A stretch of 64,000 bases of DNA from Ectothiorhodospiraceae bacterium (GTDB taxonomy: Bacteria > Pseudomonadota > Gammaproteobacteria > HK1), in assembly GCA_024234875.1 (NCBI GenBank), contig JACKNM010000002.1, positions 682,001 to 746,000 on the forward strand. Reading direction: 5' to 3'. Below the pieces are notes generated by a model, which saw only the letters and a program-made list of their open reading frames with translations, was not told the DNA's origin and did not search any database. Below are positions 8,934 to 16,108 of this stretch, in pieces (position 1 is the first letter of the stretch; each line of letters starts with the position of its first letter). The position numbers and the translations under genes are program-made.

Positions 8934-9845
8934 TCAGCCGACCTCGTACTCGAGGACGGCGTCGGGATTGTCCTCGAACGTGCCGCCGAGACAGATGCGA
9001 CCACGGCCCTCGAGCACATGGTCCTCGCGACGCAGGCGCAGCACCTCCCCCGCCGCGGTCAGCACCAGGGTTCCGTTGGAGCTGATGTCCCGGAGGTGGA
9101 AGCGTCCGCCGCGCTGCGCGATCTCGGCGTGCGACCGCGAGGTGAGATCGCTCTGCACCACCAGGTCGTTCGCCGCGGTGCGCCCGATGGTGAGCACCGG
9201 ACGGCTGGCGTCGACCTCGACCGCGTGCTCGCCGTATCTGATGCGCAAGCTCGCGACCCGCCCCGGGCCGGCCGGTCGCGCACCGCCGGCCATCTGCGTC
9301 AGCCCGCCCACCTCCCAGATCAACTCCCACGCCTCGACCGGCCGCGCCTGCCCCTCGACGAGGACGCGGTCGACGAACCGCGCACCGGCGCGCACCTCCG
9401 GCGGCACCGCGTCGAGGGTGGCGCCGGAGACCAGGATCTGATCGGCCTTGGCCTCCTTGACCAGCACCGCGGCGACGCGTTGCGCCTCGCCGTAGACGTC
9501 GACCGCGTCGACCAGTGCGGGACCGAAGTGCAGGCCGATCTTGACCCGCAGGGCGCCGGTGGCGAAGCGACCGCTCGCCCCGGCCGAGCGCACCGCGCCC
9601 TGGATCTCGGTGCTGGCGAGCACCGCCTTCACCGGCGTCGCGAAGGTGCTCATCACCTCGTCGCCGATGGTCTTCACCACCGACCCACCGAAGCGCTGGA
9701 CGGTCTCGATCATCAGCGCGACGCATGCGCCGACCGCATCGCGCGCCACCTCGTCGCCATGGGTCTCGTAGAGCTGGGTGCTGCCGGCGACGTCGGCATA
9801 GAGCACCACGAGCTCTCGCGAGACGACGCTCGAGGTCAGGGTCAT
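8934..9845 (-). CDS. Class III nucleotide cyclase with C-terminal FHA domain
   Basis: 303 residues. The N-terminal ~180 residues are a cyclase homology domain (VVLYADVAGSTQLYETHGDE, KTIGDEVMSTF, KIGLHFGPALVDAVDVYGEA). A C-terminal FHA domain follows (IGRTAANDLVVQ, SRSHAEI, LRDISSNGTLVL). FHA domains bind phosphothreonine, so the protein may join Ser/Thr phosphorylation to cAMP signalling, although no Ser/Thr kinase is in the window. The DVYGEAQRVAAVL stretch differs from the usual G-D-x-V-N-x-A-A-R-I pattern: Asn and Arg of the transition-state pair are not obvious, so activity may be reduced. The start with GAGGAGGAG upstream was chosen over an upstream extension of 41 residues. Confidence 0.85.
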   Translation of the reverse strand: MTLTSSVVSRELVVLYADVAGSTQLYETHGDEVARDAVGACVALMIETVQRFGGSVVKTIGDEVMSTFATPVKAVLASTEIQGAVRSAGASGRFATGALRVKIGLHFGPALVDAVDVYGEAQRVAAVLVKEAKADQILVSGATLDAVPPEVRAGARFVDRVLVEGQARPVEAWELIWEVGGLTQMAGGARPAGPGRVASLRIRYGEHAVEVDASRPVLTIGRTAANDLVVQSDLTSRSHAEIAQRGGRFHLRDISSNGTLVLTAAGEVLRLRREDHVLEGRGRICLGGTFEDNPDAVLEYEVG

Positions 9846-10065
9846 CCGCTCCTCCTCGTTGTGCCCGCCGGAGCCGACGCGCGGCGCCTCGAGACCGCCA
9901 CGCACACGCACCGCGTCGGGCCGAAGCCATGGTGGCGATTCTATCCCAACGCGTGGCACCGCCCCCATGGCGCTCGGCCCCCGCGGTACGCGGTGGCAGA
10001 GGCGCTTTGCGCGCGGGCGGCGCTGCGTTCATGATCACGGCTCAACGCTCGCTGGAGTCACCCGC

Positions 10066-11247
10066 ATGCTCAGGCTGTCGCAGAAGATGTCGCGCCTCGG
10101 AACCGAGACCGCGTTCGAGGTGCTCGCCCGCGCCGAGGCGCTTGCCCGCACCGGCAAGGACGTGATCAACCTCGGCATCGGCCAGCCGGACTTCAAGACC
10201 CCACCGCACGTGGTCGAGGCCGCGATCAAGGCGCTGCGCGACGGCCACCACGGCTACACCCCCTCTCCCGGAATCCCGCGGGTGCGCGAGGCGGTGGCGG
10301 CGGATCTGGCGGCACGGCGCGGCGTCGAGGTCGACCCGGGCCGCATCGTGGTGGTTCCCGGCGGCAAGGTGACGATGTTCTTCGCCATCCTGATGTTCGG
10401 CGAGCCCGGCGCGGAGATCCTCTATCCCAACCCGGGGTTCCCGATCTACGAGTCGATGATCAACTTCACCGGCGCGAAGGCAGTGCCGATTCCGTTGCTC
10501 GAGGAAAAGGACTTCTCGTTCGACCCCGACGCGGTGCTCGACTCGATCACCCCCGACACCCGGCTGTTGATCGTGAACTCGCCCGCCAACCCCACCGGCG
10601 GCGCGGTCTCACGCGAGGCGTTCGACCGCCTCGTCGCCGGTCTCGCCGAGCACCCGCACGTCGCGGTGATGAGCGACGAGATCTACGCGCGCATGGTCTA
10701 CGACGGCCGTGAGCACGTGAGCCTGCTCGGCTACCCCGAGCTCGCCGACCGCCTGATCCTGCTCGACGGCTGGAGCAAGACCTACGCCATGACCGGCTGG
10801 CGGATGGGGTACGCGGTGTGGCCCGAGGCCCTCGTCGAGCATGCGACGCGACTGGCGGTCAACTGCCACTCGTGCGTCAACGCCGCGGCGCAGTTCGCGG
10901 GGATCGCGGCGCTCGAGGGGCCGCAGGACGCGGTCGACACCATGGTCGCCGCGTTCGACGAGCGCCGTAAGGTCATCGTCGACGGGCTGAACGCCATCCC
11001 GGGCTTCTCCTGCCGCACTCCCGGGGGTGCGTTCTACGCCTTCCCCAACATCACCGGCACCGGGATGAACGCACGCAAGTTGCAGAACCGGATGCTGGAG
11101 GAGGCCGGTGTGGCCACCGTCGCCGGAACGAGCTTCGGCAGCTTCGGCGAGGGCTACATCCGCTTCTCCTATGCCAACAGCGTGGAGAACATCCGTCGCG
11201 CGCTCGACCGCATCGGTGAGCTGATGTCGAGCGAGGTGTCGGCCTGA
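10066..11247 (+). CDS. PLP-dependent aminotransferase, class I/II (aspartate/aromatic type)
   Basis: 393 residues. It has the N-terminal NLGIGQPDF signature, NSPANPTGG (cofactor asparagine), DEIYARMVYDG, the PLP lysine in DGWSKTYAMTGWR (Lys238), and the carboxylate-binding arginine in YIRFSYANS near the C-terminus. Close to the bacterial 'pyridoxal phosphate-dependent aminotransferase' group related to AspC/YbdL. The donor/acceptor pair cannot be settled by sight. The start has GGAG about 8 nt upstream and matches the family N-terminus; the in-frame extension upstream is rejected. A 14-bp perfect hairpin follows the stop, consistent with the end of a transcript. Confidence 0.9.
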   Translation: MLRLSQKMSRLGTETAFEVLARAEALARTGKDVINLGIGQPDFKTPPHVVEAAIKALRDGHHGYTPSPGIPRVREAVAADLAARRGVEVDPGRIVVVPGGKVTMFFAILMFGEPGAEILYPNPGFPIYESMINFTGAKAVPIPLLEEKDFSFDPDAVLDSITPDTRLLIVNSPANPTGGAVSREAFDRLVAGLAEHPHVAVMSDEIYARMVYDGREHVSLLGYPELADRLILLDGWSKTYAMTGWRMGYAVWPEALVEHATRLAVNCHSCVNAAAQFAGIAALEGPQDAVDTMVAAFDERRKVIVDGLNAIPGFSCRTPGGAFYAFPNITGTGMNARKLQNRMLEEAGVATVAGTSFGSFGEGYIRFSYANSVENIRRALDRIGELMSSEVSA

Positions 11248-11265
11248 CACGCCATCCGGTGGCGA

Positions 11266-11314
11266 CCCGGTGACGCCGCCGGCGCTCGACCGCCGACGGC
11301 GCGGCGTCACCGGG
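11266..11314 (+). terminator. Perfect 14-bp inverted repeat after aminotransferase gene
   Basis: Arms CCCGGTGACGCCGC (11266-11279) and GCGGCGTCACCGGG (11301-11314), separated by 21 nt and lying 18 nt after the aminotransferase stop. There is no U-tract, as is common in very GC-rich genomes. Placed between two plus-strand genes, it probably ends the aminotransferase transcript. Confidence 0.5.
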
Positions 11315-11352
11315 CCGGCCGACCGCCGACGTGGCGCGGACCGCGCGCCGTG

Positions 11353-12063
11353 GTGATCCCGCTCCGCGACGACAACCCCACGCGCGCGACGCCGCTGGTG
11401 AGCCGCGCGGTGCTGGTCGCCTGCGTGGTCGTCTTCCTGTGGCAGGCCTCGCTCGACGCCGCGCGCGCCGATGCCGTGGTGCTCGCGCTCGGCACCATCC
11501 CGGCGGTGCTGTTCGAGCACGCCCGACTCGCACCCGGACTGGAGCTCGTGCCCCCGTGGGCGAGCGTGCTGACCTCGATGTTCCTCCACGGCGGCTGGAT
11601 GCACCTCATCGGCAACATGCTGTTCCTGTGGATCTTCGGCGACAACGTCGAGGACAGCACCGGTCACGGGCGCTTCGCGATGTTCTATCTGCTCTGCGGG
11701 GTGGCAGCAGTGCTCGCGCAATCGTTGCCGGACACCCACTCGCGGGTGCCGATGATCGGCGCGAGCGGGGCGATCTCCGGCGTTCTCGGGGCCTACGTCT
11801 TGCTGTTTCCGCACGCGCGGGTGCTGGTGCTGGTCCCGCTCGGGCTTTTCTCACAGGTCGTGACGCTGCCCGCGGTCGTCGTGCTCGGGCTGTGGTTCGT
11901 GCTGCAGTTCGTGCAGTCGGTGCTGGCGCCGGCCGGCGGCAGCGGCGTCGCGTTCGCCGCCCACATCGGCGGCTTCCTGGCGGGGATGGCGCTGATCCCG
12001 ATCTTCAAGCGGCGCGAGATCCGGCTGCTGCGCCCACGACGACCGCCGGTGCGTCGCCTATGA
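11353..12063 (+). CDS. Rhomboid-family intramembrane serine protease
   Basis: About 236 residues with six hydrophobic segments. The N-terminus IPLRDDNPT and the loop motif GGWMHLIGNMLFLWIFGDN are typical. The catalytic serine is in GASGAISGVLGAY (Ser138) and the catalytic histidine in AHIGGFLAGM (His204). It cleaves transmembrane helices within the inner membrane; substrates are unknown. Tandem GTG codons at 11350 and 11353 make the exact start uncertain; the second gives the standard M-I-P-L-R beginning. The gene follows the hairpin at 11266 and precedes a GST gene by 64 bp. Confidence 0.9.
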   Translation: MIPLRDDNPTRATPLVSRAVLVACVVVFLWQASLDAARADAVVLALGTIPAVLFEHARLAPGLELVPPWASVLTSMFLHGGWMHLIGNMLFLWIFGDNVEDSTGHGRFAMFYLLCGVAAVLAQSLPDTHSRVPMIGASGAISGVLGAYVLLFPHARVLVLVPLGLFSQVVTLPAVVVLGLWFVLQFVQSVLAPAGGSGVAFAAHIGGFLAGMALIPIFKRREIRLLRPRRPPVRRL

Positions 12064-12127
12064 TCGCCTGGCGCGGGAGCGCGACCCCGCGGACCCCACC
12101 CCTCGATCAACCACCGCGGAGCCACCA

Positions 12128-12742
12128 ATGAAGCTCTACGCCAGCACCGCATCGCCCTATGTCCGCAAGGTGCTCGTCGTGGCCCACGAGACCGGGCTCG
12201 TCGACCAGCTCGAGCTGCGACCGGCGAGGATGACCCCGGTCACCCCGGACAGCGAGCTGAACAGCGACAACCCGCTGGGCAAGATTCCCTGCCTGATCAC
12301 CGCCGACGCGGGCGCGCTCTACGACTCGCGCGTGGTGTGCGAGTACCTCGACACGCGCGCCGGAGCGGGGCTGTTCCCCGCCGCGGGCGCCGCGCGATGG
12401 ACCGCGCTCAGGCGACAGGCGCTCGGCGACGGCATGCTCGACGCCGCGGTCGGCGCACGCTACGAGAGCGCGCTGCGCCCGGAGTCGCTGCGCTGGCGAG
12501 AGTGGATCGACGGGCTGGTCGCGAAGTTCGTGCGCGGCGTCGACGCGCTCGAGGCCGAGGCCGGAAGCCTCGGCGACACCGTCGACATCGGCACCATCAC
12601 CATCGGCTGCGCCCTCGGCTATCTCGACTTCCGCTATGCCGACAGCGGCTGGCGACGCGGCCACGACCGTCTCGCGCAGTGGTATGCACGCTTCGCGGAG
12701 CGCCCGTCGATGCGGGCCACCATGCCCCGCGACATCGCCTGA
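12128..12742 (+). CDS. Glutathione S-transferase family protein
   Basis: 204 residues: an N-terminal thioredoxin-like domain (MKLYASTASPYVRKVL, with NPLGKIPCL around the cis-proline and YDSRVVCEYLD for glutathione gamma-Glu binding) and an all-helical C-terminal domain (from about 90). Probably cytoplasmic, conjugating or isomerising electrophiles with glutathione, which suits a Gram-negative host. The catalytic Ser/Cys at residues 7-9 is serine-type (STASPY). The substrate is unknown. A GC-rich hairpin follows before the next gene. Confidence 0.88.
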   Translation: MKLYASTASPYVRKVLVVAHETGLVDQLELRPARMTPVTPDSELNSDNPLGKIPCLITADAGALYDSRVVCEYLDTRAGAGLFPAAGAARWTALRRQALGDGMLDAAVGARYESALRPESLRWREWIDGLVAKFVRGVDALEAEAGSLGDTVDIGTITIGCALGYLDFRYADSGWRRGHDRLAQWYARFAERPSMRATMPRDIA

Positions 12743-12749
12743 GCGCGAC

Positions 12750-12798
12750 GGCTCGCCCTCGCCCTCGGGCGCGCGCCGCCCACCGGGCGAGGGGAGCC
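12750..12798 (+). terminator. Imperfect GC hairpin between GST and DMT genes
   Basis: Arms GGCTCGCCCTCGCCC (12750-12764) and GGGCGAGGGGAGCC (12785-12798) pair with one bulged base. There is no U-tract. Its position just after the GST stop suggests termination or attenuation ahead of the transporter gene. Confidence 0.35.
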
Positions 12799-12815
12799 GC
12801 CACGGGAGCCAGACC

Positions 12816-13691
12816 TTGAGCAAGCGCGCCGGAGCGGTCGCTCTGCTCGCCCTGCTGGCCGTGTTCTGGGGGATCAACTGGCCGATCCTCAAGATCGGGC
12901 TGGCCGAGTACCCACCCTGGGTGTTCCGCTCGCTCTCCGGCATCACCGGTGGGCTCGGCCTGCTCGCCATCGCGCGAGCCGGCGGCCAGCCGCTTGCGGT
13001 GCCGCGGGCCGAGTGGCGCGGTCTCGCGCTCGCCGCGTTTCTCAACATCACGCTGTGGAACGTGCTGGTGATGTACGGCATCACCATGATGAACTCCGGG
13101 CGCGCGTCGATCCTCGCCTACACCATGCCACTGTGGGCGAGCGTGATCGGGGTGGTCGCGCTCGGCGAGCATCTCACTCGCCGCGCGTTGCTCGGGCTCG
13201 CGCTCGGGCTCGTCGGCATGGCGTTGCTGCTCGGCGGCAACGTCGACGTGCTCGAGGGTGGGCTGCTCGGACCGGCGCTGGTGATCGGGGCGGCGGTGAG
13301 CTGGGGTGCGGGCACGGTGGTGGTGAAGCGCCATCGGTTCACGGTGCCGGTGACCGTGTTCGTCGCCTGGCAGCATCTGGTCGGCACCGCGCCGATCGTG
13401 GTCGGCGCGCTCGCCTGGGACTGGCGCAACGTCGACTCGCCGAGCCTCGCGGCGACGCTGTGCGTGCTCTACAACATGACGGTGACCGCCATCGGCTGCT
13501 ACTGGGCGTACTTCAAGGTGGTCTCGCTGCTGCCGGTGGTGGCGTCGACGGTCGGCACGCTGATGGTGCCGGTCATCGGGGTGTTCTCGAGCGCGCTGGT
13601 GTTCGCCGCGCCGCCGACCACGGCCGACTTCCTCGCGCTGACCGCGGTGGCGGGCGCGGTGTTCCTGGTGCTGACGCCAGCCCGGCGCTGA
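12816..13691 (+). CDS. EamA/DMT-family transporter (TTG start)
   Basis: 291 residues, about ten membrane helices in two EamA repeats (ALLALLAVFWGINWPILKIG at the start; FLNITLWNVLVMYGITMMNS; GAAVSWGAGTVVVKR at the second repeat). Inner-membrane metabolite exporter or permease of unknown substrate. The start is a TTG with CGGGAG about 8 nt upstream and gives the normal family N-terminus; a longer frame from 12636 would be an extension inside the GST gene and is rejected. It converges on the RidA gene, with a strong inverted repeat between them. Confidence 0.85.
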   Translation: MSKRAGAVALLALLAVFWGINWPILKIGLAEYPPWVFRSLSGITGGLGLLAIARAGGQPLAVPRAEWRGLALAAFLNITLWNVLVMYGITMMNSGRASILAYTMPLWASVIGVVALGEHLTRRALLGLALGLVGMALLLGGNVDVLEGGLLGPALVIGAAVSWGAGTVVVKRHRFTVPVTVFVAWQHLVGTAPIVVGALAWDWRNVDSPSLAATLCVLYNMTVTAIGCYWAYFKVVSLLPVVASTVGTLMVPVIGVFSSALVFAAPPTTADFLALTAVAGAVFLVLTPARR

Positions 13692-13692
13692 T

Positions 13693-13737
13693 CCGAGGCC
13701 GACGCGCCACTGCGAAGGAGCGGCGCGCCGACCTCGG
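13693..13737. terminator. Bidirectional terminator-like hairpin between convergent genes
   Basis: Arms CCGAGGCCGACGCGCC (13693-13708) and GGCGCGCCGACCTCGG (13722-13737) pair at 14 of 16 positions with a 13-nt loop. It fills the gap between the convergent DMT and RidA genes, so it could terminate both. Confidence 0.5.
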
Positions 13738-13742
13738 CGCGG

Positions 13743-14189
13743 TCAGTCGGCGACCTCGACGATGGCCTCGACCTCCACCGGGATGTTGTTCGGCAACGAC
13801 CCCATCCCGACCGCGGAGCGAGCGTGCCGACCGCGGTCGCCGAACACCTCGACGAAGAGGTCGGAGCAGCCGTTGATCACCGCCGGCTGCGCGGTGAACT
13901 CGGGCACCGCGTTGACCATCCCCAGCACCTTCACCACGCGGCTGACGCGGTCGAGGCTGCCGAGCTCCTGCTTCATCACCGCGATCAACACCAGACCGGT
14001 CTCGCGGGCGGCCTGGTAGGCCTGCTCCTGCGAGATCTCGGCGCCGACCTTGCCGCTGACCTTGCCGGGCCCCTTTCCGGCGAGGAAGAGCAGGTTCCCG
14101 GTGCGCACGGCGTGGACGTAGTTGCCGGCGGGTGCCGGGACGTCGGGGAGGGTGATACCGAGCTCTCGGAGACGGGCGTCGATCGACAT
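13743..14189 (-). CDS. RidA family (YjgF/YER057c/UK114) deaminase
   Basis: 148 residues. RidA proteins hydrolyse reactive enamine/imine intermediates released by PLP enzymes. Family features are the glycine-rich strand LFLAGKGPGKV, the helical core and the C-terminal RSAVGMGSLPNNIPVEVEAIV, whose arginine corresponds to the substrate-carboxylate arginine and whose V-E-V-E-A is the usual ending. The N-terminus (IDARLRELGITLPDVPAPAGNY) is of the longer RidA subgroup. The start has GGAG 8 nt upstream; a 22-residue upstream extension is rejected. Confidence 0.9.
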   Translation of the reverse strand: MSIDARLRELGITLPDVPAPAGNYVHAVRTGNLLFLAGKGPGKVSGKVGAEISQEQAYQAARETGLVLIAVMKQELGSLDRVSRVVKVLGMVNAVPEFTAQPAVINGCSDLFVEVFGDRGRHARSAVGMGSLPNNIPVEVEAIVEVAD

Positions 14190-14328
14190 GGGTTCACTCC
14201 TGTTGCGCGGGCGGTGGTACGACGGGGTCCGGCGGGTCCGGCCCTGGCCGCGCATTGTAGGGGAACTCGGGTCGAGCCCGTCGGTCCGGCCACCGCGCGT
14301 GGTCGCGGCCGGCGGTGGATGCGGTGGC

Positions 14329-15066
14329 TCAGCTCGCGAGGATCACCCCGTCGGAGACGAATGTCCCCTGGCTCGAGAGGTCGGTGAGCACCATCCGCTC
14401 GCCGCTGCGCTCGATGATGAGGTGATGCCGCGACACGTCGGCGTGACGCGCGTCGATGACGATGTCGTTGGTCGGCGAGCGCCCGAGGTAGGTCCGCCCC
14501 TGACCGAGAACATGGGTGCGACCGTCCTCGAGGACGAGCATCGGGAACTCCGCCATACGCAGCCGCACGGTGAGCGTGGCGAGACGCAGGACGATGGTCT
14601 CCCCCGCCGTGGCCCGCACCCGCACCGAGACGCCGATGGGCAGCCGCTCGAGCTGATGCGCGACCTCGGCACCCGTGCTCGGCGCGAGCATGGTGCTGGT
14701 GGCGTCGAACTCGCGACCGGAAAGGTTGCCGGCGAGCATGGCCCGGGCGCGGCGCAGGAACTCCTCGAGCATCTGGCGCTTGAGGTCGACCTGGGTGTCG
14801 GGATGGTCGATGTAGGTCGTCGCCAGGCGCCGCCAGCCACCCTCGACCGGGAAGAAGCGCGCACCGAGGGAGCGCAGGAGCTCGTCCGCGGTGATCAGGC
14901 CGGCAGCCATCGCGTCCATTCCGCGCTCGAGCCGCAGCAGTCGCTGGGCCAGGCGCTCGAGGTCCGGACCATCGGTGCTCGGCTGGCTCCTCGCGTCGGC
15001 GCCGGCCTGCGGTCCTCCACCGCCCGGAGGCATCCGCTCTGCGGATTGCATGGGCGCTCGGAACAT
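14329..15066 (-). CDS. FHA-domain protein with N-terminal FFPVEGGWRRL motif (paralogue 1)
   Basis: 245 residues. A C-terminal FHA domain (about 170-240) has LGRSPTNDIVI, SRHHLII and LTDLSSQGTFV, the residues that form the phosphothreonine pocket. The N-terminal region is helical with a distinctive motif LGARFFPVEGGWRRL at about 67-81, shared almost letter for letter with the FHA protein at 20514-21221. The middle (about 140-160, LPIGVSVRVRATAGETIVLR) also aligns with that paralogue. Divergent from the response regulator at 15401, with the shared upstream region at 15067-15400. Function is unknown; it probably reads phosphorylation inside the cell. The two paralogues bracketing one signalling operon is the unusual point. 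Confidence 0.82.
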   Translation of the reverse strand: MFRAPMQSAERMPPGGGGPQAGADARSQPSTDGPDLERLAQRLLRLERGMDAMAAGLITADELLRSLGARFFPVEGGWRRLATTYIDHPDTQVDLKRQMLEEFLRRARAMLAGNLSGREFDATSTMLAPSTGAEVAHQLERLPIGVSVRVRATAGETIVLRLATLTVRLRMAEFPMLVLEDGRTHVLGQGRTYLGRSPTNDIVIDARHADVSRHHLIIERSGERMVLTDLSSQGTFVSDGVILAS

Positions 15067-15400
15067 CGCGAGTTCTCCTGGGTGTGGGTCGAGGTGCCGG
15101 CGACGCCGCGCGGCCGATGACGAAAGCCTAGGGAATCGCGGATTGGACTCCTACTGAAAAATTGCCAACAATTGTCAACTTGGTCGTGCTCGATGGGGTG
15201 CTCGAGCGTGGCTTCGTGCTATCGATCCGTCGCATGGATCATGGAGAGCTGCGAACCGATCGCGCCGCATGGCGCTGGTCGAACGGAACGACTGAACGGA
15301 GCCGGGCGAGGGGTATGGCGCGCGACGGACTCGCGAGATTGTCGCGTGTCGCCTGGCGGGGGATTCGGCGGGACAGCCCGCCCTCACGGGGTACACGGTC
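15067..15400. promoter_or_regulatory. Divergent intergenic region between FHA protein 1 and the response regulator operon
   Basis: 334 bp with no convincing gene. It contains the most AT-rich patch nearby (about 15141-15180), with an imperfect dyad TTGCCA-N5-TGTCAA at 15162-15178. On the minus strand the right half reads TTGACA, a possible -35 for the FHA gene, but no good -10 follows at 17 bp. Promoters for both directions are expected here; none can be fixed by eye. Confidence 0.35.
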
Positions 15401-16108
15401 TTGAGCATCGCACTGGTAGAGGACGATCCGGAGCAGGCGAGGTTGCTGCTCTCGTGGCTGACGGAAGCTGGCCATCCGACGAAACTGTTCACCAGCGCAA
15501 GCCACTTCTTGCGCGCCATCCGCGGCGAGCCTTTCGAGCTGGTCTTGCTCGACTGGGGGCTTCCGGACATCTCCGGGGACCGGGTGGTGACCGAGCTACG
15601 CCAGAGCGTCGGCTGGCAAGGCCCGGTGATCTTCGTGACCGCCCGCGACCGCGAGCAGGACGTGGTGGAGGCGCTCGGAGCGGGCGCCGACGACTACATG
15701 TCGAAGCCGGTCAAGCGCGGCGAGACATTGGCGCGTATCGCGGCGGCGCTGCGTCGCGCATCCGCCCACGAGACGGTGCGCGCGCACACGTTCGAGCCGT
15801 TCGGGTTCGACGCCGCGGCGAGGCAGGCGACGCGTGACGGCGAGGCGGTCGCTCTGACGGACAAGGAGTTCGATCTTGCTGTCTATCTGTTCAAGAACTC
15901 CGGGCGGCTGCTGTCGCGCGGCCACATCCTGGAGGCGGTATGGTCGACGCGGCCGGATCTGAACACGCGCACGGTGGACACCCACGTGTCGCGGATTCGC
16001 CGCAAGCTCGGTATCGACCCCGCCAGCGGCTGGCGGTTGCGAGCGGTCTACCAGCACGGATACCGGCTGGAGCGCACCGGCCTCGGCAACGGCGCGGATC
16101 AGGCCTGA
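15401..16108 (+). CDS. OmpR/PhoB-type response regulator
   Basis: 235 residues. Receiver domain with acidic pocket EDD (7-9), phospho-acceptor Asp51 in LVLLDWGLPD, Thr80 and Lys102 (SKPVK); then a winged-helix DNA-binding domain (about 140-230) with LTDKEFDLAVYLFKNSGRLLS and VDTHVSRIRRKLG. The likely partner is the CHASE2 kinase 1.7 kb downstream in the same operon. TTG start at the head of the operon. The FecR gene starts on its stop codon. Likely regulates envelope or adhesion genes, possibly its own operon; that part is inference. Confidence 0.9.
   Translation: MSIALVEDDPEQARLLLSWLTEAGHPTKLFTSASHFLRAIRGEPFELVLLDWGLPDISGDRVVTELRQSVGWQGPVIFVTARDREQDVVEALGAGADDYMSKPVKRGETLARIAAALRRASAHETVRAHTFEPFGFDAAARQATRDGEAVALTDKEFDLAVYLFKNSGRLLSRGHILEAVWSTRPDLNTRTVDTHVSRIRRKLGIDPASGWRLRAVYQHGYRLERTGLGNGADQA

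Noticed and set aside
15162..15178. TTGCCA-N5-TGTCAA as an operator or a sigma-70 promoter
   Set aside because: It is an imperfect dyad, no -10 element fits, and there is only one copy, so it is noted in the intergenic entry without being claimed.
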